Of a stretch of 21,320 nucleotides of DNA, positions 14,238 to 21,320 are shown in pieces. The notes beneath the pieces are model-generated. The model saw only the letters and a list, made by a program, of their open reading frames with translations. It was not told where the DNA came from and did not search any database. This DNA is from WSZY01 sp964559845 (GTDB lineage Bacteria > Pseudomonadota > Zetaproteobacteria > Mariprofundales > Mariprofundaceae), in assembly GCA_964559845.1 (NCBI GenBank), contig CAZLJF010000031.1, forward strand, positions 1 to 21,320, written 5' to 3'. Both the position numbers and the translations under genes were made by a program. Positions within the stretch are counted from its first letter, which is position 1. The number at the start of each line of letters is the position of its first letter.

Positions 14238-15583
14238 ACGGTGGTATGATCGAATCTTCCCGACTGACTGCGCAGCTTAAGGAGCAGTTTTCCGCAGTTC
14301 AAAAGGAACTCCCGGGTACGCATGAATCATGGGTGCGTGTTCTGCGCAGGGGGGCTATGGACCAGGTGGTGCGCCAGGGCATGCCGACTACACGGCATGA
14401 GGCATGGAAATATACCGATGTCAGGAAATATCTGGAGAGGCTGATTGCCGGCCCGGCAGAAAGATCAAAAGAGTTGTCTGCAGAAGCGCTGAGCAAGTTC
14501 TCTTTTGGGGATCTGCATTGTCACCGGGTGGTCATTGTCGATGGGCAGGTTTCACAGGCGCTGTCCACGCTGAACAATATCCCGGCAGGCGTGCGTATTG
14601 AAAGCATGGCGGAGATGCTTGCCAGAGAGCCGGACGCAATCGAGCCCTACCTGCATGATCAGCACCTTTCCGGCACGTTTGCCGCACTGAACAGCGCCAT
14701 GATGAGTGACGGCGTCTATCTGGATATTCCGGATGGGGTGGTGGTTGAAGAGCCCCTGCATCTGCTGTTTTTGTCAGCTTCGGGAGATGAGGCCCCGCAC
14801 TATATCAGGAATCTTGTCATTGCTGGTGAACAGAGTCAGGCAACTGTTATTGAGCACTATGCCTCCGTTGGTGAATCCCGTGCCTTTATCAATGTCGGCA
14901 CGGATGTGGAGTTGTATGCAGGCGCGAGACTTGAACACTACAAGTTGCAGCAGTCGGACCTGCACGAAGTCAATATCGGTTCGGTACGTGTGCATCAGCA
15001 TCGGGAGAGTTATTACCACTCGCACTCCGTTGCATTTGGCGCAGCGCTTTCACGAAGGGATATCCATGTGGAGATGAATGGTGAGGGTGCGGAGTGTACC
15101 CTGGACGGACTCTATCTGGTGACCGGTCGCCAGCACGTGGATCACCATACCCGTATCGATCATCTCCGGCCCAACTGCCGTAGCCGTGAAAGCTATAAGG
15201 GCGTGATTGATGGCCGTGCCAGAGCGGTGTTCAATGGCAAGGTGGTTGTGCATAAGGGCGCCGATAAAACCGACTCGGCCCAGTCCAATGCCAATCTTCT
15301 GCTTTCAGACAGGGCAGAGGTCGATACCAAACCGGTTCTCGAGATTCATGCGGACGATGTGAAGTGTGCGCATGGTGCAACCGTGGGCCAGCTGGATATG
15401 AACCAGCTCTTTTATTTGCGTTCGCGTGGTTTAAGTGATGAGGAGGCACGCAATGTACTGATGTTTGCCTTTGCCGACGAGGTGCTGGCCGCGATCAGGC
15501 TGCCCGAGGTGCGGAAATATCTGGAGCGTATCGCATTTGAGAAGCTGCCGCATGGTGTCGGGTTGGATGGACTGCTGGATTAA
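14234..15583 (+). CDS. sufD: SufD subunit of the SufBCD scaffold
   Basis: 449-residue SufD, paralogue and partner of SufB. The N-terminal helical part contains TRHEAWKYTDVRKYLE; the right-handed β-helix follows, with DGVYLDIPDGVVVEEPLHLLF and SESY/HSHSVAFGAALSRRDI; and the C terminus carries KCAHGATVGQLDMNQLFYLRSRGLS, including the conserved Cys and His of the SufB-SufD interface. GTG 14234 is chosen: it has GAGG seven bases upstream and overlaps the sufC stop by four bases. ATG 14246 is a weaker alternative. Confidence 0.97.
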   Translation: MNGGMIESSRLTAQLKEQFSAVQKELPGTHESWVRVLRRGAMDQVVRQGMPTTRHEAWKYTDVRKYLERLIAGPAERSKELSAEALSKFSFGDLHCHRVVIVDGQVSQALSTLNNIPAGVRIESMAEMLAREPDAIEPYLHDQHLSGTFAALNSAMMSDGVYLDIPDGVVVEEPLHLLFLSASGDEAPHYIRNLVIAGEQSQATVIEHYASVGESRAFINVGTDVELYAGARLEHYKLQQSDLHEVNIGSVRVHQHRESYYHSHSVAFGAALSRRDIHVEMNGEGAECTLDGLYLVTGRQHVDHHTRIDHLRPNCRSRESYKGVIDGRARAVFNGKVVVHKGADKTDSAQSNANLLLSDRAEVDTKPVLEIHADDVKCAHGATVGQLDMNQLFYLRSRGLSDEEARNVLMFAFADEVLAAIRLPEVRKYLERIAFEKLPHGVGLDGLLD

Positions 15584-15590
15584 AGAAATG

Positions 15591-15650
15591 AACCGAGAAA
15601 ACACAGGGAGACAAAGCGTGTTTTTTCTTCTCTGTGCCTTTGTGCGTTAA
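15591..15650. repeat. Imperfect inverted repeat, A/C-rich intergenic element
   Basis: Two arms of about 21 bases (15591-15612, with ACACAGGGAG, and 15630-15650, with CTCTGTGCC) are imperfect inverted copies separated by a T-rich loop (TTTTTT at 15621-15626). The wording (CACAG.GAG..AAAG / CTTTGTG) resembles a family of short CACAGAG-type intergenic repeats that I have seen in several proteobacterial genomes. It sits between sufD and sufS and may act as a processing hairpin. Confidence 0.4.
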
Positions 15651-15660
15651 GGACTTTTAC

Positions 15661-16875
15661 ATGAATATTGAGCAAGTACGCAGTGATTTTCCTGTTTTGC
15701 ACCAGCAGGTGTACGGCAAGCCGCTGGTCTATCTGGATAATGCTGCAACAACCCAAAAACCACAATGTGTGATTGATGCTGTCCGCCATTACTACGAACA
15801 GGATAATGCCAATATCCATCGTGGAGTGCATGCGCTTGGCGAGCGGGCAACGGTTGCCTATGAGGGTGTACGCGAAACGGTTCGTGCATTCTTTAATGCA
15901 AAATCCAGCAAAGAGGTGATTTTCACACGCGGCACAACCGAGAGCATCAATCTGGTCGCCTCCTCATGGGGTGATGCGAATATCGGCAAGGGTGATGAAG
16001 TGCTGATTACGCATATGGAGCATCACTCCAATATTGTGCCGTGGCAGATGTTGTGCAAGCGGGTTGGGGCGACACTCAAGGTCGCGCCGATAAATGCAGC
16101 CGGGGAGGTGGAGATGGATAGCTTTGAAGCCCTGCTATCCGAACGCACCAGGCTTGTTGGTGTGGCACATATGTCCAATGCCCTGGGCAGTATCAACCCT
16201 GTCCGCACCATGATCGCAAAGGCCCATGCCGCAGGCGCAAAGGTACTGGTGGATGGTGCGCAGGCGGCAGCACATCTGGCTGTGGATGTGCAGGCCCTGG
16301 ATGTGGATTTTTATGTTACCTCGGCGCACAAGATGTATGGTCCGACGGGTGTCGGTGTGTTGATTGGCAAGGAGTCGTTGCTAGATGCGATGCCGCCGTA
16401 TCAGGGTGGTGGCGACATGATTCTGACAGTGAGCTTTGAGAAAACTCAGTACAACGATCTGCCGTACAAGTTTGAGGCGGGTACGCCGAACATTGCAGGC
16501 GTGGTTGGTTTTGGCCGGGCTATCGAATATATTCAGAGTATCGGTTTTGAAGCTATCAAGGCGCGTGAAAAGGGGCTGCTGGATTATGCCATCCGGCAGG
16601 CGGAGGCGTTTGCGGGCCTGCGTCAGATCGGCACGGCCGGAAACAGGGCGTGTGTGCTCTCATTTGTGCTTGATGGCGTGCATCCGCATGATCTGGGCAC
16701 GATTCTGGATCGTGAGGGGGTGGCGATTCGTGCCGGTCATCATTGTGCCATGCCGGTGATGCAGTTTTACAAGGTTCCTGCCACGGCGCGTGCCTCGTTC
16801 TCTATTTACAATACAGAAGCAGAGGTCGATGCGCTGTTTGTTGCACTTGGCAAGGCACGGGATATATTCATATGA
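15661..16875 (+). CDS. sufS: Cysteine desulfurase SufS
   Basis: 404-residue class II PLP-dependent cysteine desulfurase that delivers persulfide sulfur to the SUF scaffold. The PLP lysine is K224 in TSAHKMYGPTG; D198 and Q201 (VDGAQ) contact the cofactor, with a His of the HMEHHSN motif (119-124). The catalytic Cys is C362 in RAGHHCAMP, typical of the short-loop SufS group. R377 binds the substrate carboxylate. ATG 15661 is chosen because AAGGA lies seven bases upstream; the GTG at 15634 has no such site. SufU probably serves as its sulfur acceptor. Confidence 0.97.
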   Translation: MNIEQVRSDFPVLHQQVYGKPLVYLDNAATTQKPQCVIDAVRHYYEQDNANIHRGVHALGERATVAYEGVRETVRAFFNAKSSKEVIFTRGTTESINLVASSWGDANIGKGDEVLITHMEHHSNIVPWQMLCKRVGATLKVAPINAAGEVEMDSFEALLSERTRLVGVAHMSNALGSINPVRTMIAKAHAAGAKVLVDGAQAAAHLAVDVQALDVDFYVTSAHKMYGPTGVGVLIGKESLLDAMPPYQGGGDMILTVSFEKTQYNDLPYKFEAGTPNIAGVVGFGRAIEYIQSIGFEAIKAREKGLLDYAIRQAEAFAGLRQIGTAGNRACVLSFVLDGVHPHDLGTILDREGVAIRAGHHCAMPVMQFYKVPATARASFSIYNTEAEVDALFVALGKARDIFI

Positions 16876-16940
16876 ATGTGATGCTGTCAATATTCCGCAC
16901 ATGGATGTGTGGCGGGCGGGTATACGAGCCTGTAAGCGGA

Positions 16941-16958
16941 GCAAAATCACGCTTTTGC
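16941..16958. repeat. Hairpin between sufS and sufU
   Basis: GCAAAA (16941-16946), a six-base loop and TTTTGC (16953-16958) form a short hairpin followed by GCCTGAGGC. There is no U-tract, so it is more likely an mRNA processing or stability element than a terminator. The 118-base gap contains no well-supported gene. Confidence 0.35.
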
Positions 16959-16993
16959 GAAATGCCTGAGGCCGAGGCAGGAGATAACAAACT

Positions 16994-17449
16994 ATGTTTG
17001 ATTTAAGTGATTTATATCAGCAGGTCATTATCGACCACACCAAAAGCCCGCGTAATTTCGGCAAGCTGGAGCCATGCAGCCACGATGCGGAAGGATATAA
17101 CCCTCTCTGTGGCGACCAGTTGCACATTTATCTGCAGATCAATGACGATAACCTGATCGAGGATGTGAAGTTCGAGGGACAGGGCTGCTCGATCTCTACC
17201 GCATCCGCCTCGTTGATGACCGAAGCATTGAAGGGCAAGGGGGTTGATGAGTTCAGACAGATGTTTGACGCCTTTCAGGGTATGGCCACGGCGGATATGT
17301 CTGAGGCGCCTGATAAAGGGGTTCTGGGTAAGCTGGCCGTGCTGGCGGGGGTGAAAGAGTTTCCGTCACGGATCAAGTGCGCCACGCTCTGCTGGCATAC
17401 GCTGAAAGCGGCCATTGAAGGTGGTGACAAGGTGGCAAAAACAGAATGA
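16994..17449 (+). CDS. sufU: SufU sulfur acceptor / scaffold-like protein
   Basis: 151-residue IscU-like protein. The three conserved Cys and Asp are present: C39 and D41 (NPLCGD), C65 (GQGCSIS) and C129 (RIKCATLCW). An insert between the second and third Cys (about 80-125) is the hallmark of SufU, which binds Zn and takes sulfur from SufS, as opposed to IscU. This explains why no sufE is present. The start has AGGAG ten bases upstream. A scaffold role is the alternative view of this family. Confidence 0.95.
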   Translation: MFDLSDLYQQVIIDHTKSPRNFGKLEPCSHDAEGYNPLCGDQLHIYLQINDDNLIEDVKFEGQGCSISTASASLMTEALKGKGVDEFRQMFDAFQGMATADMSEAPDKGVLGKLAVLAGVKEFPSRIKCATLCWHTLKAAIEGGDKVAKTE

Positions 17450-17455
17450 CGTTTA

Positions 17456-17516
17456 TTGACAGGCAAAAAAAGCACTTATCTTTTTTGCTCTGCCGGAGCA
17501 GAAGGATGAGGCCTTC
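17456..17516 (+). promoter_or_regulatory. Hairpin cluster with a TTGACA box between sufU and sufT
   Basis: TTGACA (17456-17461) precedes a hairpin GCAAAAAA / TTTTTTGC (17463-17470 and 17481-17488), then two smaller hairpins (TGCTC/GAGCA at 17486-17500, GAAGG/CCTTC at 17501-17516). TATCTT follows TTGACA by only 15 bases, a sub-optimal spacing. This could be an attenuator or partial terminator, or a weak internal promoter for sufT and the Rieske gene. Confidence 0.4.
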
Positions 17517-17570
17517 AGTCTCCCGCAAATCTTCGCTTTGCCACTTATCCGTGGGTGAATGGAGGCTATG

Positions 17571-18122
17571 ATGACCTCTGGAGAAATGGTTACAGTGAAT
17601 CGTGATGTGGATGCGGTGTTGATTCCGCTGGGTACGCCCGTGATGATTCCGGAAGGTGCCCAGGTGCGTATCACACAGGAGTTGGGCGGCAGCTATACCG
17701 TTGCCGTCAATGGCAATCTGGCCCGAGTGGATGGCAAGGATGCCGATGCACTTGGCATGGCGGAGGCTGAGCCTGTCCGAAAGACGGAGGCTGCGGTTTC
17801 GGCAGGGCCTGTCAATGAGGAGGAACTCTGGAATGTGCTGAAAACCTGCTACGATCCTGAGATTCCTGTCAACATTGTGGATCTGGGCCTGGTGTACGAT
17901 TGCCACGTGGTCGATACCGATGATGGCAAAAACCATGTGGATATCGTCATGACACTGACAGCTCCCGGCTGCGGCATGGGGCCGTTCATCGTTGAGGATG
18001 TGCGCCGGAAGGTGTTAAGTGTCGCCAATGTTTCGGATGTGCATGTTGATCTGGTTTTTGAGCCGCCGTGGGATCGTTCGATGATGTCCGATGAAGCCAA
18101 ATTGCACTTGGGCATGTTTTAG
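17571..18122 (+). CDS. sufT: SufT, DUF59/MIP18-domain Fe-S maturation protein
   Basis: 183-residue protein of the 'putative Fe-S cluster assembly protein SufT' family, which assists maturation of Fe-S proteins. The N-terminal half (about 1-65) is the family-specific β-rich domain (VLIPLGTPVMIPEGAQVRITQ). The C-terminal half is DUF59/MIP18-like with YDPEIPVNIVDLGLVYD, the conserved Cys in LTAPGCGMG and the ending FEPPWDRSMMS. ATG 17571 is chosen because GGAGG lies five bases upstream; ATG 17559 and 17568 are also in frame. Confidence 0.93.
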   Translation: MTSGEMVTVNRDVDAVLIPLGTPVMIPEGAQVRITQELGGSYTVAVNGNLARVDGKDADALGMAEAEPVRKTEAAVSAGPVNEEELWNVLKTCYDPEIPVNIVDLGLVYDCHVVDTDDGKNHVDIVMTLTAPGCGMGPFIVEDVRRKVLSVANVSDVHVDLVFEPPWDRSMMSDEAKLHLGMF

Positions 18123-18130
18123 GGGGGCTG

Positions 18131-18442
18131 ATGGCGGAGTGGATTGATGTTTGCGCTGCAAGCAATTTGAAGCCGGGAGAGCGCAAAATTGTTTCTACGG
18201 ATGTTGCTGAAATTGCCGTTTTTAATCTCGATGGTGAGCTTTATGCCATCGAAGATATCTGTACCCATGATGGTGGCGAGCTTGCCTCCGGCCGGCGTGA
18301 TGGAGACCAGATCATCTGTCCGCGTCATGGCGCCCGCTTCTGTATCAGAAATGGCAAGGCACTCACGCCACCGGCTTATGAGGATGTCGAAACATTTCCC
18401 GTTCGCATTGATCAGGGGCGTATCCAAATAGATATTGACTAA
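18131..18442 (+). CDS. Rieske [2Fe-2S] ferredoxin of the SUF operon
   Basis: 103-residue soluble Rieske protein of the NirD/biphenyl-ferredoxin type. Cluster ligands are C44 and H46 (CTH) and C63 and H66 (CPRH), in the standard C-x-H-x16-C-x2-H arrangement. The ATG lies 8 bases after sufT with a G-rich site upstream, so it is probably the last gene of the suf operon. Its electron partner is unknown; a role in cluster assembly electron supply is inferred from position. Confidence 0.93.
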   Translation: MAEWIDVCAASNLKPGERKIVSTDVAEIAVFNLDGELYAIEDICTHDGGELASGRRDGDQIICPRHGARFCIRNGKALTPPAYEDVETFPVRIDQGRIQIDID

Positions 18443-18474
18443 CTTCATTCGTTACATGAAGACACAGGCTTTTT
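18443..18474 (+). terminator. Weak terminator-like hairpin after the suf operon
   Basis: CTTCAT (18443-18448), a seven-base loop and ATGAAG (18456-18461) form a short stem, with a T-rich run (CTTTTTAT) about 8 bases on. The distance makes it a poor terminator, so partial read-through into the kinase gene is possible. Confidence 0.35.
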
Positions 18475-18490
18475 ATGTTACGATCCCGGG

Positions 18491-21019
18491 ATGGGAATGA
18501 GAGAAGGCGGGAAATTATCCACTATAATGTATTCGCCGAGGCTTGATCAGGTTAACTTCAAACTGAATCCTGAATGGTCGCAATCAGTAATGCGCTCGAT
18601 CATTGTCCTTGTTATTTTATTATATTCCCTTTTTGTAGAAAGCAGTCCTCTCTTCAGCGGTGCCGTTATTTACCTGACAATCTCTCTTCTGTTTCTTGGG
18701 TGGGTATTTATCTCTCCGGCTTCGAGTCAGTTCCGCAGAGCATTAATGGGTATAGGTGATATTTCAGTTGCGACATCCTGTCTGTACTATGCTGATGGAG
18801 AGGAGGGCGCACTGTTTGTCGGTTTGTTTCTCTGGATTGTTACGGGTCATGCATTCAGGTATGGAGTCAAATACGCATATTTAACAACAGTTTTGGCCGT
18901 TTTCGGGTTTGTTGCAGTTATTTATCTAAACCCTTTCTGGGCGGAACACTCACATGCAGCTCTTGGCAATCTGTTACTCATTGTTGTTGTGCCCATGTTT
19001 ATGATTCATCTGATCAGGAAATTGCATCATGCGATTGAAATAGCTGAAGAGGCCAATAGGGCCAAGTCCCGCTTTCTTGCCAATATGAGCCATGAACTTC
19101 GTACACCGTTAAATGGAATCATCGGCATGAGTGATCTGTTGGTGAATACGGAGCTGAACAAGGAACAGAAGGAGTATGCCTCGCTGATTCAGTCATCAGG
19201 CAGAACGCTATTGGCACTGATTGAGGATATTCTCGACATCTCGAAGATTGAAGCAGGTAAACTTGTCAGCGAATCAAAGCCCTTTGATCTGCATGAGGTT
19301 ATCACTTCGGTGATAAAAAGTTTTCAGACACAGGCGCAAAAGAGCGGGGTGAAGCTTTTTTCCCGTATTGATCCTGCAGTCCCGTTTCGTCTTCAGGGAG
19401 ATGATCTGCATCTGCGTCAGATATTGATGAACCTGTTAAGCAATGCAGTGAAGTTCACCGATCAGGGCTCTATAGAGGTGGTGGTGGAACCGATGATGGA
19501 TCATTTTGAAGAGCGGATATGGATTCGCTTCAGGGTGATTGATACCGGCATTGGCCTTTCGGAAGAGGCGCAGCATAAGATCTTCGAAAGTTTTACTCAG
19601 GCCGATGCATCGGTGACACGCAAATATGGCGGCACCGGGCTGGGAACAACCATATCCAGAGAACTGGTCACCATCATGGGAGGCGAGATTGGTGTGAATA
19701 GCAGGGAGGGAGAGGGTTCCGAATTCTGGTTTGAGCTTCCCTTTGAGCGTCAACCGGATCTCCCGAAAGAGAGTATTGCAGCTGTCTCATTCGCCGATAT
19801 TCGGGTGTTGACACTTCTGGGTGAGCACCTTTTGCCTAAAGTGCAGATTCCATTGGAGCGCTGGGGACAGGAGATGGAAAGTGTTGCCAGTGTGGCACGC
19901 CTGTTTTCGAAACTTGTTGAGGCCAATGAGGCATCACGGCCATTTCATGTTGTGATTGTTGAAGGGAAGTTGCTGGGTATGACAGCACGGCAATTTGTGG
20001 AGGCGGTACGTTCAGAAGCGTGGCTTACCGATCTGGCACTGGTTCTGGTGGATTCACGCCTCGAATCTGAAGAGTTGAATGGATTGATTCAGGCCGGTTA
20101 TTCATCTGTACTTTATACACCCCTCAATGAGTCACTGCTATTTAATGCGATTCATGAAGTATGTATTGGAAAACAACTATTTTCAGGTGTGGCCTCAGTA
20201 GCGGATTACCATAGGAGAAAAGATGCATCGCGCAGCTTAAATATACTTGTTGCTGAAGATAATGAAGTAAACCAGACAGTGATACGTGCGATTCTGGAAC
20301 GTGCCGGTTATCAGGTTACCATTGTAGAAGACGGAGAGGAGAGTCTTGACCTGTTAACGGATCAAAACAGGCGGTTTGATGTAGCGATTCTGGACGTGAA
20401 TATGCCGAACCTTTCCGGCCTGGATGTATTAAAAGCGTACCGTTTTCTGGAGGTGGATGGACGATTGCCCATCGTCATGCTCTCAGCCAACGCACTACCA
20501 GAAGCCATTGCCGAATGTCTGGATGCAGGGGCGGATGATTACCTGACAAAGCCGATTGACAATAAAAGACTTATTGAGACTCTTGATAGGCTTGCACAAC
20601 CGGAAAAAGAGAAGCGTAATGGTGGCATAGTTCAGGCTTTTCCCGCCTTAAATAAAGAAGAAGCGTGGAATTGTATTAATGTGGCTCCGCTTGAAGAGTT
20701 GAAAGGATTTACATCGCGGGAGGGATTTATTGATGAGTTGGTTGCAAAATTTATCGGTTCAGGAGAAGAGCACCTGGCAGCACTGGAACAAGCCGCTTCG
20801 GATAGTGATATCAAAGCCTTTCGGGATATCGTCCACACACTTAAAGGCGGCGCAGGGACAGTTGGTGCGGTCTCCATCTATCAGATATGTGTTGAGTTGG
20901 AGCAGCAACAGCACAATCTGAGTCCGGCAGGGATGGTGAGTAATGCCGCCAGACTGTTGACTCTGTTTCAGGAAACTTGCAAAGAGTTTGAGCAGTATCT
21001 TGGACAAAATGAGAGTTAA
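18491..21019 (+). CDS. rpfC: RpfC-like hybrid sensor histidine kinase (DSF receptor)
   Basis: 842-residue membrane kinase. Residues about 33-175 form a five-helix sensor region with the RpfC-type motif ADGEEGALF...GHAFRYGVKYAY. HisKA follows with phosphorylated H201 (SHELRTP), then HATPase with NLLSNAVKF, DTGIGLS and the RpfC-like GGTGLGTTIS. Residues about 435-555 are a degenerate receiver in which the phospho-acceptor position appears as E491. A full receiver has D635 (AILDVNMP) and K687 (TKP), and the C-terminal HPt has H782 (VHTLKGGAG). RpfC homologues sense diffusible signal factor and signal to an RpfG c-di-GMP phosphodiesterase, not seen here. Several starts (18491, 18497, 18527) are possible and none has a clear ribosome binding site. 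It converges on an rpfF-like gene, which supports the assignment. Confidence 0.9.
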   Translation: MGMREGGKLSTIMYSPRLDQVNFKLNPEWSQSVMRSIIVLVILLYSLFVESSPLFSGAVIYLTISLLFLGWVFISPASSQFRRALMGIGDISVATSCLYYADGEEGALFVGLFLWIVTGHAFRYGVKYAYLTTVLAVFGFVAVIYLNPFWAEHSHAALGNLLLIVVVPMFMIHLIRKLHHAIEIAEEANRAKSRFLANMSHELRTPLNGIIGMSDLLVNTELNKEQKEYASLIQSSGRTLLALIEDILDISKIEAGKLVSESKPFDLHEVITSVIKSFQTQAQKSGVKLFSRIDPAVPFRLQGDDLHLRQILMNLLSNAVKFTDQGSIEVVVEPMMDHFEERIWIRFRVIDTGIGLSEEAQHKIFESFTQADASVTRKYGGTGLGTTISRELVTIMGGEIGVNSREGEGSEFWFELPFERQPDLPKESIAAVSFADIRVLTLLGEHLLPKVQIPLERWGQEMESVASVARLFSKLVEANEASRPFHVVIVEGKLLGMTARQFVEAVRSEAWLTDLALVLVDSRLESEELNGLIQAGYSSVLYTPLNESLLFNAIHEVCIGKQLFSGVASVADYHRRKDASRSLNILVAEDNEVNQTVIRAILERAGYQVTIVEDGEESLDLLTDQNRRFDVAILDVNMPNLSGLDVLKAYRFLEVDGRLPIVMLSANALPEAIAECLDAGADDYLTKPIDNKRLIETLDRLAQPEKEKRNGGIVQAFPALNKEEAWNCINVAPLEELKGFTSREGFIDELVAKFIGSGEEHLAALEQAASDSDIKAFRDIVHTLKGGAGTVGAVSIYQICVELEQQQHNLSPAGMVSNAARLLTLFQETCKEFEQYLGQNES

Positions 21020-21045
21020 TTCGTCAGATGCCCTGTCTTCAATTA

Positions 21046-21070
21046 TAGGGGAGGGCTATAGCCCCCCCTA
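21046..21070. terminator. GC-rich hairpin between converging genes
   Basis: TAGGGGAGGGC (21046-21056), a TATA loop and GCCCCCCCTA (21061-21070) form a 10-bp stem with one bulged A. It lies between the converging rpfC-like and rpfF-like genes and would work on both strands, although neither side has a clear T tract. Confidence 0.5.
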
Positions 21071-21088
21071 CACAAGTGCATAGATCAA

Positions 21089-21320
21089 TTATTTACTAAA
21101 TTTTGAATTCTGTCTTTTAACAAGCCTTTCCATCATGCGGAGGTCTTTATCCTCCAGGTTGAAAGCAGCATCGGCCCATATCTTTGCCGATTCCATCAAT
21201 TCATCCAGTGTTACAGGATTGCACAGGCGTTTTGTTTTTCTAAAAGCCCTGCGACCATTTCGGGCACGATTTTCTTTCTTGATGTAGTCATATACTGCTT
21301 TTTCTCCCTCACCATCTTCG
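21089..21320 (-). CDS. rpfF: RpfF-like DSF synthase, C-terminal part (cut by window edge)
   Basis: An open frame without start in the window runs from the right edge to TAA at 21089-21091 and gives the last 76 residues of a protein. They contain ARNGRRAF, then NPVTLDELMESAKIWADAA and EDKDLRMMERLVKRQ, the typical C-terminal region of RpfF, the crotonase-fold enzyme that makes cis-2-unsaturated fatty acid signals (DSF) from acyl-ACP. The catalytic Glu pair lies outside the window. The position, converging on the RpfC-like kinase, matches the rpf organisation of xanthomonads and supports the call. Confidence 0.85.
   Translation of the reverse strand, partial: EDGEGEKAVYDYIKKENRARNGRRAFRKTKRLCNPVTLDELMESAKIWADAAFNLEDKDLRMMERLVKRQNSKFSK

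Noticed and set aside
16872..17006. 44-residue frame overlapping the sufS stop (ATGA) and the sufU start
   Set aside because: The overlap is suggestive, but there is no clear ribosome binding site, the product has no recognisable features, and it runs into sufU in another frame.
21046..21070. Seven-C run as a possible second phase-variable tract
   Set aside because: It is one arm of a terminator-like hairpin between converging genes and not in a promoter or reading frame.
1..21320. tRNA or rRNA genes
   Set aside because: I saw no cloverleaf-like segment with GTTCRAAYC-type T-arm or rRNA-like conserved stretch in the gaps between genes.

Overview
The window (21,320 bases) looks like the chromosome of a Gram-negative proteobacterium. 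Three things hint at a neutrophilic iron oxidiser such as a zetaproteobacterium: a monohaem cytochrome fused to a predicted outer-membrane barrel (Cyc2-like), a long copper-handling operon, and a SUF system. This taxonomic guess is inference; no rRNA or marker gene is present to confirm it.

Region 1 (1-8,000, minus strand) is a long, tightly packed metal-homeostasis operon read from about 7,956 down to 251. In order it encodes a His/Met-rich membrane protein, an AhpD/CMD-like protein, a YHS+HMA-like protein, a PII-like regulator, a short ICMT-like methyltransferase, a small membrane YHS protein, a DUF5676-like membrane protein, a possible tiny protein, an FAD oxidoreductase with a Cys-rich tail, a 38-residue lipoprotein, a Cu+ P1B-ATPase with four YHS and two heavy-metal-binding modules, and a ferredoxin:thioredoxin reductase catalytic subunit. 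Most neighbours overlap or are separated by a few bases. Many products carry Cys/His metal sites, often at the extreme C terminus.

Region 2 (8,000-11,250) holds the cytochrome-porin gene, a secreted hypothetical protein whose promoter contains a C10 tract in the -35/-10 spacer (a candidate phase-variable switch), an RHS/HigA chimaeric remnant, and a DUF411 (CopG-like) copper protein.

Region 3 (11,450-18,442, plus strand) is a SUF Fe-S assembly operon: Rrf2-type regulator, sufB, sufC, sufD, sufS, sufU, sufT and a Rieske ferredoxin. A dyad over the presumed start site and ribosome binding site of the regulator is a candidate autoregulatory operator. Fe-S assembly fits with the copper genes, because Cu+ damages exposed Fe-S clusters; this link is inference.

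Region 4 (18,491-21,320) carries an RpfC-like hybrid histidine kinase (+) and, converging on it from the right edge, the C-terminal part of an RpfF-like DSF synthase (-). Together they form a diffusible-signal-factor quorum-sensing module cut by the window end.
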